Positions 1-8,734 are shown, counted from the stretch's first letter. The stretch: DNA of 64,000 nucleotides from Paenibacillus selenitireducens (GCF_002021565.1 NZ_MSZX01000004.1:62027-126026); one strand, 5' to 3'. Notes: a model not told the origin generated them from the letters alone. Program-made: numbers and translations.

Positions 1-2
1 AT

Positions 3-299
3 ATGAAGGAAGGCGAAGGCGACGGCAGCGAGAAGCAAGGACAACGCAGTCGGGGGATGGGCGGCGGTATGACGTTTGAGGAAGACACGAGTGTCATTCA
101 AATTGCGGCAGATACGCCAATCTATACGATGACGCGCCAAGATGAGAAGATGGCGTACGAGAAAATCCAAGCGAATGATCTGAAAGCAGACGAGATGATC
201 ACCGTGTGGTTGAAATCGGGAACAACGGACCAAGCCGAATATGTTGTTATTCGCGGAGAATTCGGACCTAGAGAGGATCAAGCCACTGGAACCAACTAA
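3..299 (+). CDS. C-terminal part of an unrecognised protein
   Basis: The open frame enters at or before the left edge and ends at a TAA, giving about 98 residues. The first 20 residues are rich in Gly, Glu, Lys and Arg (low complexity, ending GMGGGM) and look like an interdomain linker. The rest (residues 25-90) is a soluble mixed alpha/beta segment. No catalytic motif, signal peptide or membrane segment is visible. The ATG at position 3 has no visible ribosome binding site because the edge cuts it off, so the gene probably begins outside the window. I do not recognise the family. Confidence 0.5.
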   Translation: MKEGEGDGSEKQGQRSRGMGGGMTFEEDTSVIQIAADTPIYTMTRQDEKMAYEKIQANDLKADEMITVWLKSGTTDQAEYVVIRGEFGPREDQATGTN

Positions 300-404
300 A
301 AGTAAGGAATAGTATGACTATGGCTCCACTTTCTTCGGGAGGTGGGGTCTTGTTTGTTGCTGCATTTGTAAATCATGGTAAATTTAGTGTTTTGCAAAAA
401 TCCT

Positions 405-600
405 GGGAGAGATGTCGCTTGTGACAGCTACCATCGCTAGGAAGAAGACGTGACGCTGATGAAAGAGCTAGGTATCCAAACCTATCGCTTCTCTGTGGCG
501 TGGCCACGCATCTTGGGTGGTGAAGCGATTCAAGACGGAGCGTGGTTCAGAGAAACGTATGATTTCTTCAGCTTGCCGCTGTAGTCGTTGTTCTTTTAGA
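405..600 (+). pseudogene. Decayed GH1 beta-glucosidase remnant
   Basis: Reading in frame from 411 gives a GH1 signature: DVACDSYHR, then a TAG stop at 438-440, then EEDVTLMKELGIQTYRFSVA followed directly by WPRIL. In intact GH1 enzymes an aromatic residue, usually Tyr, sits where the TAG is. At about 519-567 the frame jumps to EAIQDGAWFRETYDFF, which resembles the GH1 segment around QDxGGWxNRET that normally lies some 40 residues further on. The fragment therefore carries a nonsense codon and an internal deletion, and both ends are missing. It is a relic of a 6-phospho-beta-glucosidase or beta-glucosidase gene, not an expressed gene. Confidence 0.75.
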
Positions 601-667
601 CGTTCTAGAATTAACTTTTCAAGAGATAGCCGAAATCAAATTAGGGTGCAGCGAACGGAGCGAGAAA

Positions 668-855
668 TGAACGGACACAGTAGACCTTAATGATGCCAAA
701 AGCACTCAAAATGCAGGGTGAACGGACACAGCAGCTCTTATCATGCTAAACATAAGCTATATACTCATGATCCGAATGGAATAAGTGTATCTGTGTCCGC
801 AACAACGGCTAATCTAAGAGCATAGCAAACAATAAGGTCTCTCATGTCCGTTTCA
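668..855. repeat. Cluster of four 22-bp repeats in opposed orientation
   Basis: Two direct copies of a 22-bp unit of the form TGAACGGACACAGNAGNNCTTA lie at 668-689 and 719-740. Two related copies in reverse orientation lie near 782-803 and 833-855 (core TGTCCG followed by T-rich or A-rich sequence). Opposed copies could fold into a stem. No open frame of note crosses the cluster. The arrangement suggests a small dispersed intergenic repeat family; whether it recurs elsewhere in the genome cannot be seen from this window. Confidence 0.55.
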
Positions 856-961
856 CACAAAGAGCTTATAAAATTGTCAAAATTTCGTATCTACGACAGC
901 TATTACGCAAAACACCAACCCATCTCCCCTATCCATCAACGTATAGGTTCACTCAATAAAG

Positions 962-991
962 GACCGTCGGGTGATCACCTGACGGTTTTTC
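962..991 (+). terminator. Rho-independent terminator-like hairpin
   Basis: A nearly perfect inverted repeat centred on GGTGATCACC, with arms CCGTC and GACGG, is followed by TTTTTC. It lies downstream of the remnant and repeat region, with no intact gene just upstream, so it may be a leftover of the decayed locus. The stretch from 992 to 1242 holds no convincing gene. Confidence 0.6.
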
Positions 992-1242
992 TCATGTGTG
1001 TGTGGGAAGTTTGATCGTTTAGAAACATTTTTTTGTTAACATCTAACGTGTTGCTTGTAAGTAGTGTGTTGCCTGCTACCATGATGCTGAAATATCAGCA
1101 ATTTCTTCGCCCCTCTTCCGTTAGCCTTCACGGGTGTTTCTATGGTACGCTTAGGGTGGAAAGTACTTGCTGGGTGTCAACGCAGGTTGAATGCATTTTG
1201 ATGCTTGGACATCAACTTAATTACGGATGAAGGAGTGATTCC

Positions 1243-2166
1243 ATGAAGTACCGCAGATTAGGAAAAACAGATTTAAATGTATCCGTCGTTGGGTTAGGAA
1301 CATGGCAGTTCGGCGGGGAATGGGGACAGCAATTTACGCAAGAGGATGTAGATGCGATCCTCGACAAAGGACATGAGTTAGGCATTAACTTGATTGACAC
1401 GGCGGAATGCTACGGGGATCATTTATCTGAAGCGTTTATCGGGGACTATATTTCTAGACGCAAGCGTGAGGATTGGATCATCGCCACGAAATTCGGGCAT
1501 CACTTTCATGAAAGGTTCACAAGAACCGACGTATTCGATGCTGAAGGCGTCGTTCGTCAGCTTGATGCTTCGCTTCGAGCATTACATACCGATTATATCG
1601 ATTTATATCAATTCCATTCCGGCCCGGATACATCCTTTGATAATGATGAGCTATGGACGGTTCTGGACAAACAGGTTCAAGCAGGCAAAATTCGCAATTT
1701 AGGTACATCGATCGGCAATAACGATAACTTACATCAGACGGCAGCATCTTCGCAAGTGAACTCACGTGCGATCCAAGTGGTGTATAACCGCATCGACCGT
1801 GCTCCTGAACAGCGTGTCTTCCCTTCTTGTCAGGCACAGGATCTAGGTGTTCTCGCTCGCGTTCCGCTTGCAAGCGGCTACTTGAGCGGTAAATACAAGC
1901 CTGGCGCTGTATTCGGGGAGACGGACGTTCGTCATCGTCATGATCAGGAAGCGACGCGTCGCAAGCTGGAGGAAGTTGAACAGATCAAGCAAAATGAAGT
2001 TCCATCTGGCGTGGATATGGCGAAGTGGGCTCTGGCATGGTGTTTGAAGCATCCGGCGGTGACAACCGTGATTCCAGGGTGTAAAAATCCAGACCAAGTC
2101 GTATCGAATGCAAGTGCAGTCGAACTCGTAACAGAAGCACACCCGCAGGATGTTAGCGGAAAATAA
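1243..2166 (+). CDS. Aldo/keto reductase
   Basis: This is a 307-residue protein of the NADPH-dependent aldo/keto reductase superfamily, a cytosolic (beta/alpha)8 barrel that reduces aldehydes and ketones. The family tetrad is visible: Asp in IDTAECYGD (also supplying the Tyr), Lys in ATKFGHHF, and His in LYQFHSG. The C-terminal cofactor segment TVIPGCKNPDQV is typical. The start is the ATG at 1243, preceded by GAAGGAG at a good distance. The gene stands alone, followed by a terminator. It resembles the YhdN/IolS/GSP69 group, but the substrate cannot be read from the sequence. Confidence 0.9.
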   Translation: MKYRRLGKTDLNVSVVGLGTWQFGGEWGQQFTQEDVDAILDKGHELGINLIDTAECYGDHLSEAFIGDYISRRKREDWIIATKFGHHFHERFTRTDVFDAEGVVRQLDASLRALHTDYIDLYQFHSGPDTSFDNDELWTVLDKQVQAGKIRNLGTSIGNNDNLHQTAASSQVNSRAIQVVYNRIDRAPEQRVFPSCQAQDLGVLARVPLASGYLSGKYKPGAVFGETDVRHRHDQEATRRKLEEVEQIKQNEVPSGVDMAKWALAWCLKHPAVTTVIPGCKNPDQVVSNASAVELVTEAHPQDVSGK

Positions 2167-2183
2167 GCAAATATGCTTTAAGA

Positions 2184-2229
2184 AGCAGGTATTACAGACT
2201 AATTTTTCTGTGATTCCTGCTTTTTTTTG
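2184..2229 (+). terminator. Terminator after the aldo/keto reductase
   Basis: The stem AGCAGGTATTACAG pairs with CTGTGATTCCTGCT, with one mismatch and one wobble, and is followed by nine T residues. Confidence 0.85.
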
Positions 2230-2361
2230 TGCCCAGGCAGGTAAATGTTAAATAAATATGAGCAGAAAACACATTCGTTAAACATAAATCACAACTTATG
2301 CTAAAAGTCATGTAGTACATTAGTCTTATAAAGAAAAAAGTGGAAGCAAGGGGGTTACTGC

Positions 2362-2847
2362 ATGGCTGCAATCACAGAAATATCGCAAATCATCGCCGAT
2401 GTGGGGGCAATCATTCTAGAAGATAAGTTAGGCATTGAAGCCGTATCCATGGACAACGACGTTTCAGATAACAAACTAAAGAGTGAACATATTACGATCA
2501 TATTGCAGGTAATTGGAGATATAGAGGGACAGATCATATGTAATATTAATCGGCTAACTTGTTTGAATTTGATAGAGCAGATGTGTGGTCGAACGAATGT
2601 TACTTTATTCGATGACAAGGGATGGCGCGTACTTCATGAGTTTGGAAGGTTATTCGGCCAAGGCATATGCAAAAAATTTAAGGAATATGGATTATCGGTG
2701 TATGTCACAAAACCTTTGATTAATGAGGGGAGCCATATGATTCATTCATATACCGGGTTTATTATGGTTCCGTTGTTGTGTTCATGCGGGTTTATTGACG
2801 TATATTTTACTCAACACCATCGAGAGGAGTATGCTGAATGTCAGTGA
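2362..2847 (+). CDS. CheX-like chemotaxis phosphatase-fold protein
   Basis: A 161-residue soluble protein. Its middle resembles the CheX/CheC-like fold: a beta-rich segment GDIEGQIICNI (residues 52-62), a helix LTCLNLIEQMCG, then a second helix VLHEFGRLFGQGICKKFKEY (residues 90-109) and a strand SVYVTKPLI. In CheX phosphatases this second helix carries E-x-x-N, which dephosphorylates CheY-P. Here the motif reads E93-F-G-R96, so the key Asn is replaced by Arg. The protein may have lost phosphatase activity and act by binding. The ribosome binding site is AAGGGGG upstream of the ATG. The gene overlaps the next by 10 nt, so the two are probably co-translated. No other chemotaxis gene is nearby. 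Confidence 0.65.
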   Translation: MAAITEISQIIADVGAIILEDKLGIEAVSMDNDVSDNKLKSEHITIILQVIGDIEGQIICNINRLTCLNLIEQMCGRTNVTLFDDKGWRVLHEFGRLFGQGICKKFKEYGLSVYVTKPLINEGSHMIHSYTGFIMVPLLCSCGFIDVYFTQHHREEYAECQ

Positions 2848-3167
2848 CAGGGAGAAGATGGGAACCGTGGGAAGATGAAATCATTCGCAATCAATATCCG
2901 ACGATAGACGTTGAGGAGCTGGTAGCGTTGTTTCCAGAAGATCGGTCATTGAAAAGAATTCGTCAGCGCGCCTCGAAGCTGGGGGTTCATAGAATCTCAC
3001 GGCAAGGTTCTGTGGGTAGCGGTGATAGTCCTGAGATCTTAAGTCTTTTCACGTTATATTTGAATAAAGCGATCGATATTCGTAATCGGACAGGTCGTAA
3101 ACCGGATGTGGATGCGATGTTGAATACATTTCGAGAAATTTATGGACGATCAAGAACAGGAAATTAA
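2838..3167 (+). CDS. Small SANT/Myb-like DNA-binding protein
   Basis: A 109-residue basic protein. Residues 7-52 (starting RRWEPWEDEIIRNQYP) have the spaced tryptophans, the acidic WEDE turn and the closing RIRQRASKLGVHR helix of SANT/Myb-type helix-turn-helix domains used by bacterial and phage DNA-binding proteins. The C-terminal half (residues 63-105) is helical and has no recognised motif. The start codon lies inside the end of the CheX-like gene, with GAGAGGAG upstream, so translation is coupled. It could be a transcription regulator linked to its partner, but its target is unknown. Confidence 0.6.
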   Translation: MSVTGRRWEPWEDEIIRNQYPTIDVEELVALFPEDRSLKRIRQRASKLGVHRISRQGSVGSGDSPEILSLFTLYLNKAIDIRNRTGRKPDVDAMLNTFREIYGRSRTGN

Positions 3168-3189
3168 TCATGAATATAAGATCTTAACT

Positions 3190-3229
3190 ATGTCTCTTGG
3201 ATTTTGAGCAGAGACATGGTTTTTTTTGT
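3190..3229 (+). terminator. Terminator after the CheX-like/SANT pair
   Basis: Perfect 8-bp stem ATGTCTCT/AGAGACAT with a 12-nt loop, followed by GG and eight T residues. Confidence 0.85.
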
Positions 3230-3273
3230 TCTTGAATTTCTAATCTAAAAAGCGTAGAATGAATTCAACATTA

Positions 3274-3289
3274 ACTTGTACGTACATCT
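3274..3289. promoter_or_regulatory. AraR operator 1 upstream of araA
   Basis: The 16-mer ACTTGTACGTACATCT closely matches the B. subtilis AraR operator consensus ATTTGTACGTACAAAT. A possible sigma-A promoter (TTCAAC at 3264-3269, TAAAAT at 3289-3294) would place the operator between the two promoter elements. The promoter call is weaker than the operator call because its spacer is 19 bp. Confidence 0.75.
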
Positions 3290-3315
3290 AAAATTATTTT
3301 CAGGGTTTAATATAT

Positions 3316-3331
3316 AAATGTACATACAATT
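3316..3331. promoter_or_regulatory. AraR operator 2 upstream of araA
   Basis: The 16-mer AAATGTACATACAATT is a second match to the AraR operator. Its centre is exactly 42 bp (about four helical turns) from operator 1. That phasing would let AraR bind both sites cooperatively, as described for the B. subtilis araA promoter. Confidence 0.75.
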
Positions 3332-3386
3332 AAAGACAATACATTTGGAGTAATAACCTTATTGAATCTAAGGAGGAATTTCACAC

Positions 3387-4877
3387 ATGTTGCCATTAAA
3401 AACATATGAAATTTGGTTTGTTACAGGAAGCCAACATTTATATGGTCCAGAAACCTTAGAGCAGGTGGATGCTCATTCCAAGATGATTACGGATGCTCTA
3501 AATCTAGATTCAGCCATCCCGGTAAATTTGGTTTTCAAACCGGTAGTGAAGACGGCTGAAGAAATCTATAACCTCGTGATCCAAGCGAATTCAGATGCTG
3601 TTTGCGCGGGGATTATGACATGGATGCATACCTTCTCCCCAGCTAAAATGTGGATCGCAGGATTAAATGAGCTGCGTAAACCGCTGCTCCACCTGCATAC
3701 ACAATTTAATCGGGATATCCCATGGGACAGCATTGATATGGATTTCATGAACTTGAACCAATCTGCGCATGGCGATCGTGAATACGGGTTCATTGGCGCA
3801 CGGATGAAGATTGCTCGCAAAGTCGTTGTAGGACATTGGGAAGATGGCGAAGTACGCGCTCGAATCGGAAGATGGATGCGTGTTGCCGTAGCATATAATG
3901 AGAGCCGTCAATTGAAAGTTGCACGCTTCGGGGACAATATGCGCCAGGTTGCAGTTACGGAAGGCGATAAAGTCGAAGCGCAAATTCAATTAGGTTGGTC
4001 TGTGAACGGATATGGTATTGGAGATTTGGTGGATTACATTCAAGCGGTGTCCGATGAGGACATGCAAGCATTGATCGATGAATATGCAACTCAATATGAT
4101 ATCGTCCCAGAAGGACTAGAAGCTGGTGCTGTCCGGGATTCTATTTCGGAACAGGCGCGGATCGAGCTAGGGATGAAAGCTTTCTTGCAAGAAGGCGGAT
4201 TCACGGCATTCACGACAACGTTCGAGGATCTACACGGCATGAAACAGCTGCCAGGACTTGCTGTTCAGCGTTTGATGGAACAAGGTTACGGGTTCGGCGG
4301 TGAAGGCGACTGGAAGACAGCGGCACTTGTGCGCTTAATGAAGGTTATGGCGGATGGCAAGGATACTTCCTTCATGGAAGACTACACTTATCATTTTGAA
4401 CCTAATAATGAAATGATTCTTGGCGCACATATGTTGGAAGTATGTCCGACAATCGCCGAGACGCGCCCTCGGATTGAGGTTCATCCGCTTGGGATTGGCG
4501 GGAAGGAGGATCCTGCTCGGATCGTGTTTGATGGCAAAGAAGGAGCAGCGGTTAATGTATCCATCGTCGATATGGGGAACCGGTTACGTCTGATCGTGAG
4601 CGTCGTCGATGCGGTGAAATTAGAGAACGATATGCCGAAGCTTCCTGTAGCACGTGTATTATGGAAGCCGCAACCGAACTTGAAAGTCTCGGCAGAGGCT
4701 TGGATCCATGCCGGCGGAGCGCATCATACAGGATTCTCTTACGCGTTGACAGCGGAAGATATCGTAGACTTTGCAGAAATGTTGGGGATTGAGTGTGTTA
4801 TTATTGATCATAGCACGACGGCGCTGGCATTCCGCAACGAACTTCGTTTGAATGATATCGCTTGGAAATTGCGTTAA
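3387..4877 (+). CDS. araA: L-arabinose isomerase
   Basis: This 496-residue cytosolic enzyme converts L-arabinose to L-ribulose, the first step of arabinose catabolism, using Mn2+. The N-terminus (YEIWFVTGSQHLYG) is diagnostic. The metal-binding and catalytic Glu/His segments follow, including FTTTFEDLHGMKQLPG, GFGGEGDWKTAALVR and the HPLGIGGKEDP region. Length matches the family (about 490-500). An AAGGAGG ribosome binding site precedes the ATG. It is a single-gene unit: two AraR operators upstream and a terminator downstream separate it from araR. This differs from B. subtilis, where araA heads a long operon. Confidence 0.97.
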   Translation: MLPLKTYEIWFVTGSQHLYGPETLEQVDAHSKMITDALNLDSAIPVNLVFKPVVKTAEEIYNLVIQANSDAVCAGIMTWMHTFSPAKMWIAGLNELRKPLLHLHTQFNRDIPWDSIDMDFMNLNQSAHGDREYGFIGARMKIARKVVVGHWEDGEVRARIGRWMRVAVAYNESRQLKVARFGDNMRQVAVTEGDKVEAQIQLGWSVNGYGIGDLVDYIQAVSDEDMQALIDEYATQYDIVPEGLEAGAVRDSISEQARIELGMKAFLQEGGFTAFTTTFEDLHGMKQLPGLAVQRLMEQGYGFGGEGDWKTAALVRLMKVMADGKDTSFMEDYTYHFEPNNEMILGAHMLEVCPTIAETRPRIEVHPLGIGGKEDPARIVFDGKEGAAVNVSIVDMGNRLRLIVSVVDAVKLENDMPKLPVARVLWKPQPNLKVSAEAWIHAGGAHHTGFSYALTAEDIVDFAEMLGIECVIIDHSTTALAFRNELRLNDIAWKLR

Positions 4878-4894
4878 TAAAGGACTAATTTAGA

Positions 4895-4926
4895 AGGCGG
4901 TTGTCGATGTGACAGCCGCTTTTTTC
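4895..4926 (+). terminator. Terminator after araA
   Basis: Stem GCGGTTGTC/GACAGCCGC with a 5-nt loop and one wobble pair, followed by TTTTTT. Confidence 0.9.
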
Positions 4927-4976
4927 TCAAAATACGGGCAATCATGCTATAATACTCGTAATTTGTAATGATATTT
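4924..4976 (+). promoter_or_regulatory. araR promoter with a possible AraR half-site
   Basis: An extended -10 element, TGCTATAAT (TATAAT at 4948-4953), has only a weak -35 (TTCTCA at 4924-4929, 18-bp spacer). Just downstream, at 4961-4976, ATTTGTAATGATATTT matches the left half of the AraR operator well but the right half poorly. That would allow weak autoregulation; this last point is inference. Confidence 0.5.
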
Positions 4977-5003
4977 AGGACGATCCGATTTACGAGGTGA
5001 ATG

Positions 5004-6101
5004 ATGGAGAAGAAGCAACCGCCGAAATATATGCAGTTAAAGCATGAAATATTAACTTGGTTCGATGAAGGACGACTGAAACGCGGCGATCAAATGCCGT
5101 CTGAGAATGAAATTGCAGAACAGTTCCAATTAAGCCGGCAGACGGTAAGACAGACCTTTGGTGAGCTGGAGAAAGACGGATGGCTTGAACGGATTCAAGG
5201 GAAAGGGACATTCGTGTCTGCGCCGCAGCAGCATCGGTCCGTGAACCCTGAAGTCCCAACGATCGGTATTTTAACAACGTACATCTCGGACTATATCTTT
5301 CCGCATATCGTGCAAGGTGCTGAAGCTGTGTTGCGGAACCGTGGCTATCGCTTGGTATTATCCAGTACAGACAACGATAAAGAACGCGAACGTGAGAATC
5401 TGCAAGCTCTTTTAAGTCAGCCTTTGAGCGGACTTATTATCGAGCCTACGCGCAGTGCAGAAGGGAATCCGAACTTAAGCTATTATTTATCGCTGGATCT
5501 GGAACATATTCCTTTCTTAATGATCAACGAACGGTATGCTGAAATGGATTGTCCCTATATGAAAATGGATGATGAAGCAGGCGGTTTTATGGCGACGGAG
5601 CATCTGATCCAGCAGGGGCACCGTCATATCGCAGGGTTTTTCAAGATGGATGACCTACAAGGCGTAAATCGATTAAAAGGATTTATTCGCGCACATCGAG
5701 AGTATGATATGCCTTTGCAGCCGGATTCGGTGATTCATTATAAAACCGAAGAGAAACAGACAAAGCCATTCGAGATGGCGTTGTCTCTCCTGAGTCGTGA
5801 AGTGAATCGACCAACGGCCTTTGTAAGCTATAATGACGAGCTTGCGGTTCGATTGCTCGAAGCGATCCGGCAAGCAGACATGAACGTCCCTGAGGACGTA
5901 TCTGTCGTCGGATTTGATGATTCATTTTTGGCCACGGCGACAGAAACCAAATTAACGACCGTTGTTCATCCGAAGAATGAAATGGGGAAACGTGCAGCAG
6001 AACAATTGATCGATATGATTGAAGGGAATATCAAACAACCAGAACCTTATATCTATAAGCCGGAGCTTATTATCCGGGAATCTACCCGCAGCATCGAATA
6101 A
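5004..6101 (+). CDS. araR: Arabinose repressor AraR (GntR/LacI hybrid)
   Basis: A 365-residue transcriptional repressor. Residues 1-70 form a GntR winged helix: KYMQLKHEILTWFDEG, then MPSENEIAEQFQLSRQTVRQ, then the wing IQGKGTFVS. Residues 80-360 form a LacI/PurR-type sugar-binding domain ending in SVVGFDDSFLATATETKLTT and a TTVVHP segment. This hybrid layout is typical of B. subtilis AraR, which releases DNA when it binds L-arabinose. The start was set at the second of two adjacent ATG codons because the GAGGTG element abuts the first. Its position between araA and araDB, and the AraR operators at both, support the specificity. Confidence 0.92.
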   Translation: MEKKQPPKYMQLKHEILTWFDEGRLKRGDQMPSENEIAEQFQLSRQTVRQTFGELEKDGWLERIQGKGTFVSAPQQHRSVNPEVPTIGILTTYISDYIFPHIVQGAEAVLRNRGYRLVLSSTDNDKERERENLQALLSQPLSGLIIEPTRSAEGNPNLSYYLSLDLEHIPFLMINERYAEMDCPYMKMDDEAGGFMATEHLIQQGHRHIAGFFKMDDLQGVNRLKGFIRAHREYDMPLQPDSVIHYKTEEKQTKPFEMALSLLSREVNRPTAFVSYNDELAVRLLEAIRQADMNVPEDVSVVGFDDSFLATATETKLTTVVHPKNEMGKRAAEQLIDMIEGNIKQPEPYIYKPELIIRESTRSIE

Positions 6102-6131
6102 GTTATTACATCATACAATCAGCGTTTCTCA

Positions 6132-6171
6132 AGAGACACTAGCCTATCAAAGGTTGGTGTTCTTTTTTTAC
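6132..6171 (+). terminator. Terminator after araR
   Basis: An imperfect stem pairs AGACACTAGCCT with AGGTTGGTGTTCT through several G-U pairs, followed by seven T residues. Confidence 0.7.
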
Positions 6172-6223
6172 ATCCAATTACATACAAGTTCGAGACAAGG
6201 TTAGGCAAGTTTCGATTTATATC

Positions 6224-6252
6224 TTCCAAAGTTGTACGTACAAGTTTATAAT
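6224..6252 (+). promoter_or_regulatory. araD-araB promoter with embedded AraR operator
   Basis: TTCCAA (6224-6229) and TATAAT (6247-6252) are separated by 17 bp. The spacer is filled by a palindrome, AGTTGTACGTACAAGT (6230-6245), that matches the AraR operator in both halves. Repressor bound there would block RNA polymerase. A weaker half-site, ATACAAGT, lies at 6182-6189. Confidence 0.8.
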
Positions 6253-6293
6253 AATCTCAAAAGCATAATCCTTTAAGAAAGGGCTGATATCTA

Positions 6294-6998
6294 TTGTTAG
6301 CATCATTGAAACAGGCCGTTCTAGAAGCGAATTTGGATCTGCCGAAGCACGGGCTTGTCACATTCACTTGGGGAAATGTAAGCGGTATCGACAGGGAACG
6401 AGGGCTTGTCGTTATTAAGCCAAGCGGTGTCGCGTATGAGAAGTTAAAAGCGGAAGATTTAGTCGTATTAGACTTGGACGGGAATGTAGTTGAAGGGAAT
6501 TTAAGACCCTCTTCCGATACGGCGACGCATATTGCGTTATATAAAGCTTTTCCACACATTGGCGGAGTTGTACATACCCATTCACCTTGGGCGACCAGCT
6601 GGGCGCAAGCGGGTATAAGCATTCCGGCTTACGGAACAACACATGCAGATTATTACTATGGCGAAGTACCTTGTACGCGTCCGATGACGGCGGCCGAAAT
6701 TCAAGGTGCGTATGAGCTAGAGACAGGGAATGTCATCATTGAGACGTTCAGGGATTTGGATCCAGACCAAGTTCCAGGCGTATTAGTTTACTGCCACGCG
6801 CCATTTAACTGGGGCAAGGACCCGCAGGATGCGGTTCACAATGCGGTGGTGCTTGAGGAAGTGGCGAAAATTGCTTCACGGATGCGTCAAGTGAATCCTG
6901 ATGTGCAACCGATGGATCAGACATTATTAGATCGTCATTTCTTACGAAAACACGGCGCAAATGCCTACTACGGACAAAAAATGGGGGAGCCAAAATGA
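6294..6998 (+). CDS. araD: L-ribulose-5-phosphate 4-epimerase
   Basis: A 234-residue zinc enzyme converting L-ribulose 5-phosphate to D-xylulose 5-phosphate, the last step before the pentose phosphate pathway. Class II aldolase-fold motifs are visible: the substrate-binding TWGNVSG and KPSGV segments, and the zinc-ligand pair in VVHTHSPWA, with the third His in VYCHAPF. Length is normal. Translation appears to start at a TTG (6294) preceded by AAGAAAGG; no in-frame ATG fits. It overlaps araB by 4 nt (ATGA), so the two are coupled, and the pair is controlled by the AraR site in its promoter. Confidence 0.95.
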   Translation: MLASLKQAVLEANLDLPKHGLVTFTWGNVSGIDRERGLVVIKPSGVAYEKLKAEDLVVLDLDGNVVEGNLRPSSDTATHIALYKAFPHIGGVVHTHSPWATSWAQAGISIPAYGTTHADYYYGEVPCTRPMTAAEIQGAYELETGNVIIETFRDLDPDQVPGVLVYCHAPFNWGKDPQDAVHNAVVLEEVAKIASRMRQVNPDVQPMDQTLLDRHFLRKHGANAYYGQKMGEPK

Positions 6999-8665
6999 CT
7001 AAAAAATACGCAATTGGTGTGGATTATGGTACGCAATCGGGCCGTGCAGTTCTGGTAGATCTTGCGAACGGTGCAGAGATAGCGGAACATGTCACACCTT
7101 ATCCGCACATCGTGATTGATGAGGAGCTTCCAGGCTTAGGGATCGAGTTGGAGCATGATTGGGCCCTTCAACACCCTGCGGATTATATTGAAGTCTTGCA
7201 GCGTTCCGTACCGGCCGTGATTGCGCAATCAGGTATTAACTCGGCTGATGTGATTGGTCTTGGCATTGACTTTACTGCATGCACCATGCTTCCTATTGAT
7301 GCGGCGGGACAGCCATTGTGCTTCAACGAGAAATTTATGTGGAACCCACACAGCTGGGTGAAATTGTGGAAACATCATGCTGCGCAAGATGAAGCGAATC
7401 GGTTGAATGAAATTGCAGCACAACGTGGCGAAGCATTCCTACCGCGTTATGGCGGCAAAATATCATCCGAGTGGATGATTGCGAAGATTTGGCAAATTTT
7501 GAATGAAGCGCCGGATATCTATGAAGTTACAGATCAGTTCGTGGAAGCGACAGACTGGGTTATATCTCAGATGACAGGGTATGTTGTCCGGAACAGCTGC
7601 ACGGCAGGTTATAAGTCCATTTGGCACAAACAAGATGGCTACCCAAATAAGGAATTCTTCAAAGCGTTAGATCCTCGCTTAGAGAACCTGACAGAAACGA
7701 AATTACGAGGTGAGGTAGCGCCTCTGGGCACGAAAGCCGGAGAATTAACAGAAGACATGGCAAAGCTAATGGGTCTTGCGCCAGGCACGGCGATCGCGGT
7801 TGGGAATGTCGATGCACATGCGGCTGTTCCAGGCGTCGGTGTGGTTACCCCGGGCAAGCTCGTGATGGCGATGGGGACATCCATTTGTCATATGCTTTTA
7901 GGAACCGAAGAGAGACATGTGGAAGGCATGTGCGGTGTGGTTGAAGACGGGATTATTCCGGGATACCTCGGCTATGAAGCAGGCCAATCGGCCGTAGGCG
8001 ATATTTTTGAATGGTATGTGGAAGAGGCTGTTCCTAGTTATGTCAAGGATGCTGCGGAACGGGACGGGAAGAACATTCACGTCTGGTTAGAGGAGAAAGC
8101 TGCCGCATATCAACCAGGTGAGACAGGGCTGCTTGCGTTGGATTGGTGGAATGGCAACCGTTCGGTTCTTGTGGACACGGATCTCACAGGATTGCTGCTC
8201 GGCTGCACATTATTAACCAAGCCGGAAGAAATCTATCGTACGCTATTAGAAGCCACAGCCTTCGGTACGCGCAAAATTGTAGATGCGTTCCACAATAACG
8301 GCGTTCCGGTTGAAGAATTGTACGCTTGTGGCGGATTGCCGCAAAAGAACCGTCTGCTCATGCAAATCTATGCGGATGTAACGAACCGTGTGATCAAAAT
8401 AGCGGATTCCAAGCAAACACCGGCGGTAGGCGCTGCGATGTTCGGTGCCGTTGCGGCAGGATCCGAGAGAGGCGGTTACGACTCCATTGTCGATGCATCT
8501 AAAGCAATGGCGCGCGTTAAAGAAGAGACATTCCAGCCGATTCCTGAACATGTCGCGGTATACGAGAAGCTCTATCAAGAGTATTCGAAGCTCCATGATT
8601 ATTTTGGCCGTGGTGAAAATGATGTCATGAAACGATTGAAATCGATGAAAGAGAGTGTTCGGTGA
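6995..8665 (+). CDS. araB: L-ribulokinase
   Basis: A 556-residue FGGY-family kinase that phosphorylates L-ribulose with ATP. The N-terminal phosphate loop, [18 protein letters not shown], is characteristic. The hinge and second-domain signatures are also present ([34 protein letters not shown]). Length matches ribulokinase (about 560) rather than xylulokinase (about 500). It follows araD with an ATGA overlap and is closed by a terminator, so the araDB transcript contains only these two genes. No arabinose transporter is encoded in the window. Confidence 0.96.
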   Translation: MTKKYAIGVDYGTQSGRAVLVDLANGAEIAEHVTPYPHIVIDEELPGLGIELEHDWALQHPADYIEVLQRSVPAVIAQSGINSADVIGLGIDFTACTMLPIDAAGQPLCFNEKFMWNPHSWVKLWKHHAAQDEANRLNEIAAQRGEAFLPRYGGKISSEWMIAKIWQILNEAPDIYEVTDQFVEATDWVISQMTGYVVRNSCTAGYKSIWHKQDGYPNKEFFKALDPRLENLTETKLRGEVAPLGTKAGELTEDMAKLMGLAPGTAIAVGNVDAHAAVPGVGVVTPGKLVMAMGTSICHMLLGTEERHVEGMCGVVEDGIIPGYLGYEAGQSAVGDIFEWYVEEAVPSYVKDAAERDGKNIHVWLEEKAAAYQPGETGLLALDWWNGNRSVLVDTDLTGLLLGCTLLTKPEEIYRTLLEATAFGTRKIVDAFHNNGVPVEELYACGGLPQKNRLLMQIYADVTNRVIKIADSKQTPAVGAAMFGAVAAGSERGGYDSIVDASKAMARVKEETFQPIPEHVAVYEKLYQEYSKLHDYFGRGENDVMKRLKSMKESVR

Positions 8666-8702
8666 TCTTACTTATTGCTAGGAATGTTAATAGGTTACCC
8701 AG

Positions 8703-8734
8703 CTCGTTTCAACCTATGTTGAAACGGGTTTTTT
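8703..8734 (+). terminator. Terminator after araB
   Basis: Perfect 9-bp stem CGTTTCAAC/GTTGAAACG with a 4-nt loop, followed by GG and six T residues. Confidence 0.95.

Noticed and set aside
1033-1230. 65-residue open frame before the aldo/keto reductase
   Set aside because: No ribosome binding site, no recognisable motif and an irregular composition; it lies in decayed intergenic DNA.
6019-6204. 61-residue frame over the end of araR
   Set aside because: It overlaps araR in another frame and crosses its terminator.
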